From assembly GCF_002899825.2 (NCBI RefSeq), contig NZ_PPED02000007.1:1-64000 (forward strand): a DNA stretch of 64,000 nt, given 5' to 3'. Under the pieces are notes generated by a model. That model did no database searches, was not told where the DNA came from, and saw only the letters and a list, made by a program, of their open reading frames with translations. Positions 42,906-52,674 of this stretch are shown one piece after another; positions within the stretch are counted from its first letter, which is position 1; each line of letters begins with the position of its first letter. A program made the position numbers and the translations under genes. This DNA comes from Chryseobacterium phosphatilyticum (GTDB lineage Bacteria > Bacteroidota > Bacteroidia > Flavobacteriales > Weeksellaceae).

Positions 42906-43853
42906 TTAATTAGCCAGAATTCTCTTTACAGCTTCTTTCACTGCTGCAGCATCAATTTTATACTTCTTCATCAATTCTGCAGGCGTTGCAGACTCTCCGA
43001 AGGTATCATTTACTGCTACAAACTCTTGTCTTGTAGGTCTTTTTCTTGCAAGCATTCCTGCAACAGACTCTCCTAAACCACCAAGGTAGTTATGCTCTTC
43101 AGCAGTTACGATCTTTCCTGTTTTCTCTACAGATTTTAAAATGATCTCTTCGTCTAAAGGTTTAATGGTGTGGATGTTGATCACTTCGCAAGAAATACCC
43201 TCTTTTTCAAGCTCATCAGCCGCGACAAGAGATTCCCATACAAGGTGTCCCGTTGCAACAATAGTTACATCAGTTCCTTCCTGCAACAGAATTCCTTTTC
43301 CAATTTCAAAAGGCATATCCTCAGGAATGAATACAGGGACAGTAGGTCTTCCGAATCTTAAATATACAGGACCTTCATGATCTGCAATCGCAATAGTAGC
43401 GGCTTTAGTCTGGTTGTAGTCACAAGGGTTGATTACAGTCATTCCCGGAAGCATTTTCATCATACCGATGTCCTCCAGTACCTGGTGAGTAGCACCATCT
43501 TCTCCTAAAGTAAGACCAGCGTGAGATGCACATATTTTTACATTCTTTCCCGAGTAAGCGATAGACTGACGGATCTGGTCATACACTCTTGAAGTAGAAA
43601 AGTTGGCGAAAGTTCCCGTAAAAGGAATTTTCCCGGTAATGCTAAGACCTGCAGCAAGTCCCATCATATTAGCTTCAGCGATACCTACCTGAAAGAATCT
43701 TTCCGGTGCCTTTTCAATGAATTTCTCCATTTTCAAAGAACCAATAAGGTCTGCGCAAAGTGCTACAACATTAGGATTTTTGTCAGCAAGTTCTGCCAAT
43801 CCGGCTCCGAATCCTGAACGAGTGTCCTTTTTTTCTGTATATGTATATTTCAT
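42906..43853 (-). CDS. Transketolase, C-terminal (pyrimidine-binding) subunit
   Basis: The 315-residue protein holds the pyrimidine-binding and C-terminal domains of transketolase. Motifs are GAGLAELADKNPNVVALCADL, GIAEANMMGLAAG (catalytic Glu in GIAEANM) and HAGLTLGEDGATHQ. It is encoded apart from the N-terminal half, 30 bases upstream. Together they make one enzyme of the non-oxidative pentose phosphate pathway. The split form is common in Bacteroidetes. Confidence 0.92.
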   Translation of the reverse strand: MKYTYTEKKDTRSGFGAGLAELADKNPNVVALCADLIGSLKMEKFIEKAPERFFQVGIAEANMMGLAAGLSITGKIPFTGTFANFSTSRVYDQIRQSIAYSGKNVKICASHAGLTLGEDGATHQVLEDIGMMKMLPGMTVINPCDYNQTKAATIAIADHEGPVYLRFGRPTVPVFIPEDMPFEIGKGILLQEGTDVTIVATGHLVWESLVAADELEKEGISCEVINIHTIKPLDEEIILKSVEKTGKIVTAEEHNYLGGLGESVAGMLARKRPTRQEFVAVNDTFGESATPAELMKKYKIDAAAVKEAVKRILAN

Positions 43854-43883
43854 TTTTATTTTTTTAATCGAGATATTAAGATA

Positions 43884-44735
43884 TTAGTAGTCAGCCGGAG
43901 CCTCTAAATATAACTGTTTGAAAGCGGTTTCCAATTGCTCATCATTAGGAGCTTTACCATGCCATGCGTGAGAACCCATCATATAATCTACTCCGTAACC
44001 CATTTCGGTATGAAGCATAATCGCTACCGGTTTTCCTTTTCCTGTTTCTGTTTTTGCTCTCTCAAGGATTGCGATTACAGCTTCAAGATCATTGCCGTTT
44101 TTCTCTTCTAAAACAATCCATCCGAATGCTTCCAATTTTGCATGAAGATTTCCTAAACTTAATACATCATCTGTATCTCCGTCAATCTGACGCCCGTTGT
44201 AGTCAATTGTTGAAATGATATTATCTACCTTTTTAGCAGCAGCATACATCAAAGCTTCCCAGATCTGACCTTCCTGAAGTTCTCCATCGCCATGAAGAGT
44301 GTAAACAATAGATTGATCCCCATCCAGTTTTTTACCCTGTGCTACCCCAAGAGCAACAGAAAGTCCTTGCCCAAGAGAACCTGAAGCGATTCTGATCCCC
44401 GGCAGACCTTCATGAGTCGTTGGGTGACCCTGTAATCTTGAATCCAGTTTTCTGAAAGTACTTAGTTCCTCCACAGGAAAGAAACCGAACCTTGCTAAAG
44501 TAGAATAGAATACCGGTGAAATGTGTCCGTTTGACAAATAAAAATGATCTTCATTTTTTCCCTCCATTGTAAAAGGAAGATGATAGTTCATCACCTTTCC
44601 GTAAAGTGCTGTAAAGAATTCTGTACAACCTAAACTTCCACCCGGGTGTCCTGAATTAACTGCATGAACCATTCTTAAAATGTCTCTTCTGATCTGTGTA
44701 GTAAGAGATTTTAACTCTTCGATACTTTTACTCAT
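43884..44735 (-). CDS. Transketolase, N-terminal (TPP-binding) subunit
   Basis: The ATG at 44735 gives 283 residues. The thiamine diphosphate motif is GDGEL followed by the conserved Asn region (HGDGELQEGQIWEALM, TIDYNG). HPGGSLGCTEFF and GSLGQGLSVALG fit the transketolase N-terminal domain. It leads a two-gene operon with the C-terminal subunit. Confidence 0.93.
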   Translation of the reverse strand: MSKSIEELKSLTTQIRRDILRMVHAVNSGHPGGSLGCTEFFTALYGKVMNYHLPFTMEGKNEDHFYLSNGHISPVFYSTLARFGFFPVEELSTFRKLDSRLQGHPTTHEGLPGIRIASGSLGQGLSVALGVAQGKKLDGDQSIVYTLHGDGELQEGQIWEALMYAAAKKVDNIISTIDYNGRQIDGDTDDVLSLGNLHAKLEAFGWIVLEEKNGNDLEAVIAILERAKTETGKGKPVAIMLHTEMGYGVDYMMGSHAWHGKAPNDEQLETAFKQLYLEAPADY

Positions 44736-44792
44736 TATATCTGATTTATTTGCACACAAATCTACAATTTTTTAGTGGCTTACGGAAATGCA

Positions 44793-44820
44793 AAAATCCG
44801 GATTCGAAAATCCGGATTTT
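44793..44820 (-). terminator. Terminator of the 44846-45364 gene
   Basis: AAAATCCGGA and TCCGGATTTT flank TTCGAAAA. On the minus strand it is followed by TTTTTGC, so it can stop transcription before transketolase. Confidence 0.7.
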
Positions 44821-44845
44821 GTTATATTGATATAATTTTATGCTT

Positions 44846-45364
44846 TTAACAGCCCTCATTGAGGTAAACTGAAATTTCAGTAACAATATTGTTCACAAAT
44901 TTGAAGGTTAAGTGTGTTCCGGCCTGACTGTCTTCAAGGGTGAAATAACCAACGTCTTTTATTGGTTTGCCTTTTTCGTCCCAATCAGGTCGTACAGCGA
45001 AGCTATTATAATTCCTATACGCATTGATAAGGTCATCTCTCGTGCTTCCAACACCGATTCCGCTTTTCGTTTTAAACTTTTTACTGGTAGTGGTCATATA
45101 GGTAATAGAGGAAACACTCGGATTGGCTTCATTGATGTAATTATCAAACAGATCAATCTGGATGGTTTCACCATTGTACTTTACAAGGTTTTTTTTATCT
45201 CCGTCTGTGTTTTTCAGTTTGACGCCGGCAATTTTTTCAGCTTCAACCTTAGGCATAAAAACTTTATAAGGACCGATTCTCAAAGTGGAAACTTCGAAAT
45301 TTTCCTGTGCATTCATATAACCAAATGCCAGGACCATAACGAAAAGTGAAATGATTTTTTTCAT
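44846..45364 (-). CDS. Hypothetical secreted protein
   Basis: The 172-residue protein has a signal peptide (KKIISLFVMVLAFGYMNA-Q). The mature part is beta-rich with a repeated lysine/threonine pattern (KFKTKSGIGVGSTRDDLINAY), which resembles SmpA-like small domains. A single late Cys sits near the C-terminus. No family is recognised. It is exported, probably periplasmic. Confidence 0.7.
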   Translation of the reverse strand: MKKIISLFVMVLAFGYMNAQENFEVSTLRIGPYKVFMPKVEAEKIAGVKLKNTDGDKKNLVKYNGETIQIDLFDNYINEANPSVSSITYMTTTSKKFKTKSGIGVGSTRDDLINAYRNYNSFAVRPDWDEKGKPIKDVGYFTLEDSQAGTHLTFKFVNNIVTEISVYLNEGC

Positions 45365-45593
45365 AGTTTTCTATTCTGTTTTTTATGAGTTATTGTTATT
45401 GTTTTCAAAGATACTGAAAATAGACAATTTTGTATGAAATAATCAATAATGTAAAGAGTAGTGATATTTTATTTTATGCTTTTATATTGCATTTTTAATA
45501 TTTATTTTACAAATATTTAAGTGTTTTTATGTATATATTGATTGTGTTTGCTAATTTTTTATATCTTTATGAAACAACTTAAATCCCAGAAAT

Positions 45594-47828
45594 ATGAAAA
45601 TCAAACAATTACTTTACCTGGGGATATTCATAATATCCATTTCCCTTGGAAAAGCACAGGATTTCTTTAAAGCGGTCAGCGAGGAGTCTATTAAAGGTGA
45701 ATTCAAAAACAGGACTGTGCAACCTGAAAAGTTTCTAACCTACAAATTAGATGTAACTGCAATGAAAAATTATTTTGTTTCAGTTCCTGAACTAAGAGAT
45801 GACCAGCTTAAAACTCATGCACCCATTATTGTTCTTCCTATGCCTGATGGAACAAAAACAAAATTTAAAATTTGGAAATCTTCTGTTATGGCTCCGGAAT
45901 TAGCGGCAAAATATCCTCATGTAGTAACGTTTACAGGGCAAGGAGTGGATGACCCGTATGCCACAATAAAACTGGATTTTACAGAATTAGGCTTTCATGC
46001 TCAAATAAAATCAGTAATAACCGGAGATACATATATTGACCCTTACGCCAAAACAGATATTAGTAATTATATTATTTATAGAAAAAGCGATTTGACGGAT
46101 AAATCCCAGAGAGTTTGTGAAACAAAGGATGAGGATGCTTTTCTTCAAAAAAAAAGCGCTCAAAAAAGCGTTACTCCAAGCGTAGGAACCCAAATTAGAG
46201 TGTTTCGTTTTGCTGTAGCTTGTACAGGAGAATATGCAAAGGCAGCTACAGGACTGGCTACACCTACTGTTGCTCAAACTTTATCAGCTATAGTGACAAC
46301 CGTAAACAGGGTAAATGGAGTTTATGAGCAGGAAGTTGCTTCAAGACTGGTATTGGTACCCAATGAAACTAATGTTATTTTTACTGATCCTGCTACAGAT
46401 CCTTTCAATGGAAATAATAGTGCAGGTACATTAATTAATGAGAGCCAAACTCAAATTGATTTATTAATAGGAAATGCTAACTATGATATCGGACATACCT
46501 TTAGTACCGGTGGTGGTGGATTGGCCGGATTGGGTGTGATCTGCAGCACAACTTCAAAAGCAAGAGGAATTACCGGTTCACCAAACCCGGTTGGAGACCC
46601 TTATGATATAGATTATGTTGCTCACGAAGTAGGCCATCAGTTCGGAGGTCCGCACACTTTTAATGCAATAACAGGGAGTTGTAATGGTAACCGCAGTGCA
46701 GCTAATGCCGTAGAACCCGGAAGTGGAATTACCATTATGGCATATGCAGGGATCTGTGGTAGTGTCAATAATCTGGCAGCTAACAGTATTGCTATTTTTC
46801 ATACACGCTCATTTCAATCTATTACTTCCAAAGTTCAGTCAACAGCATGTCAGGTGACTACTCCTGTTGCTAATACGGCTCCTACGGTGACTGCAGGAGG
46901 CGACTATACAATTCCTAAAGGAACGCCATTTAAGTTAGCAGGATCCGCTACAGATATGGAAAATAGCGGAATTACTTATTGCTGGGAACAAAATGATAAT
47001 GGCCCTGCCGGAGACTGGAATGTTGCGACCGGAAATGCTGCTATATTCAGATCATTTATGCCTGTAACAGTTCCGTACAGATATTTTCCAAAATTGACCG
47101 ATATTATTAATAATACTACTTCTAAAGGAGAAATTTTGCCATCCTACTCAAGAACAATGGAATTCAGATTAACTGCGAGAGATAATAATGCCGGCTGTGC
47201 GGGTGTTGCAAATGATGATGCTATTATTACGGTAGATGGAGCTTCAGGACCATTCCTGGTAACGGCACCGAGTTCAGCCGTGACATGGACGGGCAATTCT
47301 TCCCAAACAATAACATGGGATGTTGCCAATACAACGGCAGCTCCGGTAAGTTGTGCGAATGTAAGTATTTTACTTTCAACAGACGGTGGTCTTACCTATC
47401 CTACGACACTGATAGCTTCTACTCCAAATGACGGTTCAGAAATGATTACCATCCCTGACGTTAGTACTACACAAGCCAGAATTATGGTGGCAGGAGAAGG
47501 AAATGTATTTTTTAATATTAATCCTGTTAATTTTACGATCAATAGAGATGCGTTAGCAGTAACTGAAGTCAATGGAAATAAAGATATTTTTGTTGTATAT
47601 CCTAACCCAGGCAAAGGACTGCTGAATATTAAATTCGCCAATTCCAATGAAACGTACGATATTACAGTATACGACGTAAGTGGAAGGCTGGTATTTAACC
47701 AGAAAGATAATAAACCGGGCTCTGATAAAGTGGGAACTTTTAACTTAACTCATTTGATGAAGGGAGATTACCTGATTAAGATCAAATCCAAAACGATTGA
47801 TAAAACGGTTAAATGGATTAAAGAATAA
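45594..47828 (+). CDS. Secreted reprolysin-like metalloprotease with T9SS sorting domain
   Basis: The 744-residue protein has a signal peptide (LLYLGIFIISISLGKA-Q) and a propeptide-like region to about 190. The metzincin zinc motif HEVGHQFGGPH lies at 344-354, with a Met-turn (TIMAYAGICG). A beta-sandwich stretch (about 430-660) precedes a type A sorting domain near 665-744 (VYPNPGKGLLNIKF, VYDVSGRLVF, MKGDYLIKI). It should be secreted by T9SS to the surface or medium and degrade extracellular protein. The substrate is unknown. Confidence 0.9.
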   Translation: MKIKQLLYLGIFIISISLGKAQDFFKAVSEESIKGEFKNRTVQPEKFLTYKLDVTAMKNYFVSVPELRDDQLKTHAPIIVLPMPDGTKTKFKIWKSSVMAPELAAKYPHVVTFTGQGVDDPYATIKLDFTELGFHAQIKSVITGDTYIDPYAKTDISNYIIYRKSDLTDKSQRVCETKDEDAFLQKKSAQKSVTPSVGTQIRVFRFAVACTGEYAKAATGLATPTVAQTLSAIVTTVNRVNGVYEQEVASRLVLVPNETNVIFTDPATDPFNGNNSAGTLINESQTQIDLLIGNANYDIGHTFSTGGGGLAGLGVICSTTSKARGITGSPNPVGDPYDIDYVAHEVGHQFGGPHTFNAITGSCNGNRSAANAVEPGSGITIMAYAGICGSVNNLAANSIAIFHTRSFQSITSKVQSTACQVTTPVANTAPTVTAGGDYTIPKGTPFKLAGSATDMENSGITYCWEQNDNGPAGDWNVATGNAAIFRSFMPVTVPYRYFPKLTDIINNTTSKGEILPSYSRTMEFRLTARDNNAGCAGVANDDAIITVDGASGPFLVTAPSSAVTWTGNSSQTITWDVANTTAAPVSCANVSILLSTDGGLTYPTTLIASTPNDGSEMITIPDVSTTQARIMVAGEGNVFFNINPVNFTINRDALAVTEVNGNKDIFVVYPNPGKGLLNIKFANSNETYDITVYDVSGRLVFNQKDNKPGSDKVGTFNLTHLMKGDYLIKIKSKTIDKTVKWIKE

Positions 47829-47852
47829 CATAACCCATACATTAACATTATA

Positions 47853-47888
47853 AAAAGGCTGTTTTCAATAGTGAAAACAGCCTTTTGA
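47853..47888 (+). terminator. Terminator of the metalloprotease gene
   Basis: AAAAGGCTGTTTTC and GAAAACAGCCTTTT form a perfect 14-bp stem around AATAGT. The T-run serves either strand, so it also ends the convergent symporter transcript. Confidence 0.85.
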
Positions 47889-47917
47889 ATTTTTATGACA
47901 GAAATTTATTTTTGTCA

Positions 47918-49477
47918 TCATACGACTCTCAAATATTGTTTGTCTTTCACCATCCACAATCCGATAAATGTCAATAAACCATTAAGAACGATCAGTTCTA
48001 CACCGATACGGTAATCTGTGTATGAAGTAACTGCAAAATTGATCAGATAAGTGGCTATCGGAGCGAGTATCGTTACTGCGAGAATGGCGTATTTCTTTGA
48101 AATTTTGAATTTGGTAAAAATTCCAAATGCAAAAAGTCCAAGTAGTGGTCCATAAGTATAACCGGCAATCTCCATAATGAGGTAAACAATCGATTTGTCG
48201 TTGAGTGCTTTAAAAACCATAATCAGGATAAAGAAAACGACAGTGAAGGTCAAATGTACTTTCATACGAAGACGTTTCTTCTCTTTTTCAGTTTTAGTTT
48301 TATCTTCATTGAGGTTTAATAAATCAACACAGTACGAGCTGGTTACTGCCGTTAAGGCACCATCGGCAGAAGGGAATAATGCTGAGATTAATCCAATAAT
48401 AAAAATAACAGAAATAGCCATTGGAAAATAACCCTGAAGGGAGAGAGCAGGGAAAAGATCATCCCCCATAATATTTTTTATATTACCCGAAGCATCTTTA
48501 AATCCAAAAATATGAGTTAGAGTTTCTCCATTAATTGTTCCATAGTCAGCTCCGTGTTGTAAGGCAAAAAGATAAAGCAGACCTCCTAAAAACAGGAATG
48601 CAAGGTTCACAATAAGAAGTGTACCTGCAAACGTGAGCATGTTCTTTTTTGAATTTTTTAGATTGTCTACAGAAATGTTCTTTTGCATCATTTCCTGATC
48701 AAGGCCGGTCATGGAAATCGTAATGAAAATTCCACCTAAGATGGTTTTGAGGAAAAATGTTTTGGAGTTGGGGTCAAAATTAATAAAGTGAGTATAATTT
48801 TTCTGTTCCAGAATAGTATAGGCTTCACCAAAAGATAAATTAAGATTGGATAAGATATAAACAATGCAGCCAACTAAACTGATGATCATAAAAGAAGTCT
48901 GTAAGGTGTCAGTGATGACAATTGTTTTGACTCCTCCTTCAAAAGTATAGAGAAGAACCATCAGTAAAAGAACGAGGGAGGTAGCCCAAAAAGGAACTCC
49001 CAATCCTTCAAGCAGAAAAATCTGTAAAACATTAACTACCAGATAAAGTCTTGCTGTAGCTCCAATCGCGCGGGAAATAATAAAAAATATGGAGCCTATT
49101 TTGTGGGCTTCTACATTAAATCTTTTTCCCAAATAAGTATAAATGGAAGTCAGATTCATTTTATAATACAGAGGAAGCAAGATCGCTGCAACGATAAAAT
49201 ATCCGATGAAAAAACCGATCACCATCATGTAATATTCAAAACCTCCATAAATATATTCTGAGCCGGTCATTTTTCCTACTGTTCCGGGTACTGAAATAAA
49301 TGTAACACCACTTAAACTGGTTCCTATCATTCCAAATGCTACGAGCCACCATTTACTTTTTTTATTTCCGATAAAGAATGACTGGTTGTCAGAATTCCGG
49401 CTGGTAAAATAAGAGATTACCAAAAGACCTACGAAATAGACAAAGACAAATAGCAAAAGGATAGTTCCTGGATTCAT
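47918..49477 (-). CDS. Sodium:solute symporter (SSS family)
   Basis: The 519-residue protein has about 13 membrane segments. The family signature region (GMIGTSLSGVTFISVPG, IGLISALFPSADGALTAVTSSY) is clear. It imports a solute with sodium across the inner membrane. The substrate cannot be read from sequence. It is monocistronic and convergent with the metalloprotease gene. Confidence 0.9.
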   Translation of the reverse strand: MNPGTILLLFVFVYFVGLLVISYFTSRNSDNQSFFIGNKKSKWWLVAFGMIGTSLSGVTFISVPGTVGKMTGSEYIYGGFEYYMMVIGFFIGYFIVAAILLPLYYKMNLTSIYTYLGKRFNVEAHKIGSIFFIISRAIGATARLYLVVNVLQIFLLEGLGVPFWATSLVLLLMVLLYTFEGGVKTIVITDTLQTSFMIISLVGCIVYILSNLNLSFGEAYTILEQKNYTHFINFDPNSKTFFLKTILGGIFITISMTGLDQEMMQKNISVDNLKNSKKNMLTFAGTLLIVNLAFLFLGGLLYLFALQHGADYGTINGETLTHIFGFKDASGNIKNIMGDDLFPALSLQGYFPMAISVIFIIGLISALFPSADGALTAVTSSYCVDLLNLNEDKTKTEKEKKRLRMKVHLTFTVVFFILIMVFKALNDKSIVYLIMEIAGYTYGPLLGLFAFGIFTKFKISKKYAILAVTILAPIATYLINFAVTSYTDYRIGVELIVLNGLLTFIGLWMVKDKQYLRVV

Positions 49478-49636
49478 GCTTAATTTTTAAATTTTAGCAA
49501 ATATATAAAAAAGATCAGTCGTGAATGATGAATTTGAAATACATGTAGCTTTAAGGAGAACTATGAAATCTTCACTTGGGTTCGTTATCAATTTTTGGAG
49601 AAAGAAAATGATTTGTATTTGAAAAATTAAAATAAA

Positions 49637-49666
49637 AAAACCTTTCAAAGAATTACTCTGAAAGGC
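49637..49666 (-). terminator. Terminator of the redox cluster
   Basis: CCTTTCA and TGAAAGG pair around an 11-base loop. On the minus strand GGTTTTTTTATTTT follows, at the 3' end of the minus-strand operon. Confidence 0.65.
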
Positions 49667-49691
49667 TTATATGGTAGGGTGAAAACAGTGA

Positions 49692-49979
49692 CTAATTCAC
49701 TAAAACATCCTGAAGTTCCGGACTTTTTTGAAAACTTGCTTTGGCGAAAGGACAAAGAGGAATGATCTTCTTTCCATTCTTTCGGGCAAAATCTACAGCC
49801 GCTAGAAGCATTTCTTTACCTACGCCCTTTCCGTTGTAAGCCTCTTCTACTTCAGTGTGGTCTATGATAAATCTTTCTTCTCCTGCCCAGGTATAGGTCA
49901 TTACTCCTGCGCGTCTTCCATCTATGAAAGCTTCAAAACTTCCGTGTTTTTCGTCGTTGTTTTGTTTTACTTCGATCAT
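49692..49979 (-). CDS. Small GNAT-type acetyltransferase (YjdJ-like)
   Basis: The 95-residue protein is a minimal GNAT domain. It shows AFIDGRRAGVMTYTW, VEEAYNGKGVGKEML (acetyl-CoA pyrophosphate loop) and KKIIPLCPFAKASFQKSPE. These fit the very short YjdJ-type family. Spacing of 1 base to OsmC puts it at the end of the redox operon. The substrate is unknown. A relative lies at 52675-52986. Confidence 0.85.
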   Translation of the reverse strand: MIEVKQNNDEKHGSFEAFIDGRRAGVMTYTWAGEERFIIDHTEVEEAYNGKGVGKEMLLAAVDFARKNGKKIIPLCPFAKASFQKSPELQDVLVN

Positions 49980-49980
49980 G

Positions 49981-50376
49981 TTATGAGAATTTAGTTAGTA
50001 TTTCTATGTCGTTAGTTAATATTTTATGCACAGGGCAGGCATCCGCAATCGTATGAAGTCTTTTCATTTGTTCTTCATCCAGAATTCCTTCAAAGCTGAT
50101 ATCTCTTCTGAAAATGGCTCTTTTTGTGAGTGGAAAATTTTCTAGCTCAACTTCAACGTTAATGTTTTCCACATCCCATTCTTTTCTTTCAATGTACATT
50201 CTCAATGTTGCTGCTGTACAGCTTGCAAGAGATGTCGCAAGAATTTCCAGGGGATTAAATCCTTTATTTTGCCCGCCTTTATCGATAGGTTCATCAGTGA
50301 TGATTTGATTTTCACCTGCCGTCACCTCTGTATAATATTTTGTTTTTCCTAATCTTGCTTTTACCGTTACTGCCAT
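49981..50376 (-). CDS. OsmC family peroxiredoxin-like protein
   Basis: The 131-residue protein has the OsmC fold with both reactive cysteines: SLASCTAATLRMY (first Cys) and ADACPVHKIL (second Cys). Such proteins reduce organic peroxides in the cytosol. It overlaps the preceding FeS gene by one base in TAATG. The neighbourhood (pirins, FMN reductase) supports an oxidative-stress role. Confidence 0.9.
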   Translation of the reverse strand: MAVTVKARLGKTKYYTEVTAGENQIITDEPIDKGGQNKGFNPLEILATSLASCTAATLRMYIERKEWDVENINVEVELENFPLTKRAIFRRDISFEGILDEEQMKRLHTIADACPVHKILTNDIEILTKFS

Positions 50377-50594
50377 TATTGTTTTGTATTGAATTTATAA
50401 CCTAATGCTCCCGAAGGGCATAGATCTATTTGTTTTCTGAGTTCTTCGGGTGTTGCATTTTCTGCTTTTATCCAAGGTCTGTCTTTAGGATTGTAGACTT
50501 TGGGAAGAGTTTTTACACATATAGCAGAGTGAATACACTTTTTGGGTTGCCAGATTACTGTGATGTCACCGTTAGGATATTCGTGTGTTTCCAT
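50376..50594 (-). CDS. (4Fe-4S) mono-cluster protein (YjdI-like)
   Basis: The 72-residue protein is a short ferredoxin-like polypeptide with cysteines in KKCIHSAICVKTLP and DLCPSGALGY. The pattern matches the YjdI / DUF1271 family, which often neighbours YjdJ-type acetyltransferases. The pairing is seen here again. It is translationally coupled to osmC. The biochemical role is not established. Confidence 0.85.
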   Translation of the reverse strand: METHEYPNGDITVIWQPKKCIHSAICVKTLPKVYNPKDRPWIKAENATPEELRKQIDLCPSGALGYKFNTKQ

Positions 50595-50595
50595 A

Positions 50596-51174
50596 TCAAT
50601 TTTCTTTTAATGATTTTTCGATTCTTCTGTCCGGAATCAGCCATATAAGAGCCACGATATAATAAAAACCTATGGCAATATAAGGATAAAAAAATGAAGT
50701 AGCGATTCCTAAGACATAAAAAATAATCGATATATATTCTTTAAATGTTGAATGTATTGCTTCTTTGAGCTTTGAGTTTTCTCCTTCACATCGGATGATA
50801 ACATGTTCTAAAATAGTGTAGGCAATTGCACTCATAATAAGTCCGAAGCCATAGGCGGCTACAGGATTTTTAGCAAAATGAGTGGTTCCGATCCATTCTG
50901 TAGCAATAGGCATCAGGGATAACCAGAACAACAAATGCAGGTTTGCCCATAGGATAGCACCATTTACCTTTTTAACAGTTTGAAATAAATGGTGATGATT
51001 ATTCCAGTAAATTCCTACATAAATAAAACTAAAAATATAAGCCAGAAATTTAGGCATAATAGGTGTAAGACTGGTCCAGTTGCTTCCTTCCGGTACCTTG
51101 AGTTCAAGAACCATGATGGTAATAATGATTGCCAAAACACCATCGCTGAAAGCTTCCAGTCTTCCTTTAGTCAT
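50596..51174 (-). CDS. TMEM175-like potassium channel (DUF1211)
   Basis: The 192-residue protein has the signature RLEAFSDGVLAIIITIMVLE in the first helix and a repeat-like later segment. About six membrane helices are expected. Bacterial members conduct K+. Its start overlaps the preceding FMN reductase by 8 bases. Its link to the redox operon is unclear. Confidence 0.88.
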   Translation of the reverse strand: MTKGRLEAFSDGVLAIIITIMVLELKVPEGSNWTSLTPIMPKFLAYIFSFIYVGIYWNNHHHLFQTVKKVNGAILWANLHLLFWLSLMPIATEWIGTTHFAKNPVAAYGFGLIMSAIAYTILEHVIIRCEGENSKLKEAIHSTFKEYISIIFYVLGIATSFFYPYIAIGFYYIVALIWLIPDRRIEKSLKEN

Positions 51175-51706
51175 TGGGTAATATCTGGGTTTTAAAGTTT
51201 TCTATTTTAGTTTTGAGATCAGCCAGCATATCCGGGTTAATAATGCCACTTTCGAGGTCAAAATTTTCATAAAATTTCGAAAGTGAGAAGGTCTCCCTGA
51301 TATCTGCTGCAAATTGTGGAAAAAATGTTTTAGCTGTATTCATTACATTCCCTCCGCCATAGCCTCCGGGGGAAGTGCTCATCAGGAGCATTGGTTTGTT
51401 TTGAAAAAGTTTTACATTGATTCTTGAAGCCCAGTCGAAAACATTTTTAAAAGCGGCACTATACGATCTGTTGTGTTCTGCAAGTGAGCAGATGATAACA
51501 TCGCAATCTTCGATAACTTTTAAAAAGCGATGTGCTTCATCCGGAAAACCTTTCTTTTCAAGATCTACCGAAAAAACAGGCATAGTGAAATCATTAAGAT
51601 CAAGCAGGTTGATTTCTTCATTCGGAAAATCTTTCAGAACAAACTTTACCAGCTCCCGATTGATAGAAGTAGAGGAGGTGCTTCCGGCAAATGCTAATAT
51701 TTTCAT
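51167..51706 (-). CDS. NADPH-dependent FMN reductase
   Basis: The 179-residue flavodoxin-like protein shows the N-terminal phosphate loop FAGSTSSTSINREL, the substrate-side loop LAEHNRSYSAAFKNVFDW and TSPGGYGGGNV. It probably reduces FMN or quinones. It overlaps the TMEM175 gene by 8 bases and lies 16 bases after a pirin gene, so it is part of the same operon. Confidence 0.88.
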   Translation of the reverse strand: MKILAFAGSTSSTSINRELVKFVLKDFPNEEINLLDLNDFTMPVFSVDLEKKGFPDEAHRFLKVIEDCDVIICSLAEHNRSYSAAFKNVFDWASRINVKLFQNKPMLLMSTSPGGYGGGNVMNTAKTFFPQFAADIRETFSLSKFYENFDLESGIINPDMLADLKTKIENFKTQILPND

Positions 51707-51722
51707 GTTTTTTTATCGGGTG

Positions 51723-52622
51723 TTATTTTCTGTTTAATACAGCTTTCGGGAGAGGTACATATTCGTGATCATCTCCGGGAACAAGAGGGAATGCTTCATG
51801 ATTCTGATCGTTCCAGTTTACTTTCGCCTGATCAATTATTTCTTTATCAGAATTAACAAAATTCCAAAAGATAAAACGTTCTTCATCGAAAGGTTCACCT
51901 CCAAAAAGATACACCGTACCGTTTTCGCTCATGTCAAATTCACAAAGCTTCGTGTCCTTGGCGACCATCAGCTGTTTTGAACCATAAGAATTTCCTTCCG
52001 TAGTTACCGTTCCATCTAAAACATACATAGCTGCTTCACCATAAAGATCCTTACCAATGCTTATTTTTCTGGGTTCCTTTGTTTTAATTTCCAGGAAGAA
52101 TAATTTGCTGTGTACAGGAACCGGAGAAGTTTTTCCAAATGCTTCGCCGGCAATTAATTTATACTGAATGCCGTCTTCTTCCCAAACAGGGATATCGTCA
52201 GCTTCAATATGACTAAACGTAGGTTCAGATTGTTCAAGATGCTTAGGTAATCCTACCCAGATTTGAAATCCATGAAGCCTTTTGTCGCTATGTCTGAGGT
52301 ATTCAGGAGTTCTTTCTGAGTGTACAACCCCTTTCCCGGCAGTCATCCAGTTGACGGCCCCAGGTTTTATCTCAATAGCACTTCCGATACTGTCTCTGTG
52401 GAAAATAGATCCCTCAAGCAGATAGGTTAGAGTAGATAGTCCGATATGCGGATGAGGTGGAACATCCAGGTTTTGATAATCTTTTAGCTCAGATGGGCCC
52501 ATGTGATCAATAAAGACAAAAGGTCCCACTGCTCTTTTTTCACGGAAAGGAAGAAGTCTTCCTACCAGAAAGTTTCCGATATCTGCTGCTTTTTCTTCGA
52601 TGATTAGTCCTATATTTGACAT
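51723..52622 (-). CDS. Pirin family protein (first copy)
   Basis: The 299-residue bicupin shows the metal ligands of the N-terminal cupin: HPHIGLSTLTYLLEG and VVHSERTPE. Some pirins act as quercetin dioxygenases, others as redox sensors. Together with the second pirin it frames a small GNAT gene. The specific role here is unknown. Confidence 0.9.
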   Translation of the reverse strand: MSNIGLIIEEKAADIGNFLVGRLLPFREKRAVGPFVFIDHMGPSELKDYQNLDVPPHPHIGLSTLTYLLEGSIFHRDSIGSAIEIKPGAVNWMTAGKGVVHSERTPEYLRHSDKRLHGFQIWVGLPKHLEQSEPTFSHIEADDIPVWEEDGIQYKLIAGEAFGKTSPVPVHSKLFFLEIKTKEPRKISIGKDLYGEAAMYVLDGTVTTEGNSYGSKQLMVAKDTKLCEFDMSENGTVYLFGGEPFDEERFIFWNFVNSDKEIIDQAKVNWNDQNHEAFPLVPGDDHEYVPLPKAVLNRK

Positions 52623-52674
52623 AGTGTGTAGTGCTTTTTTAATTGTTTACTTAGTTTAGAAAGCGATGGTATAT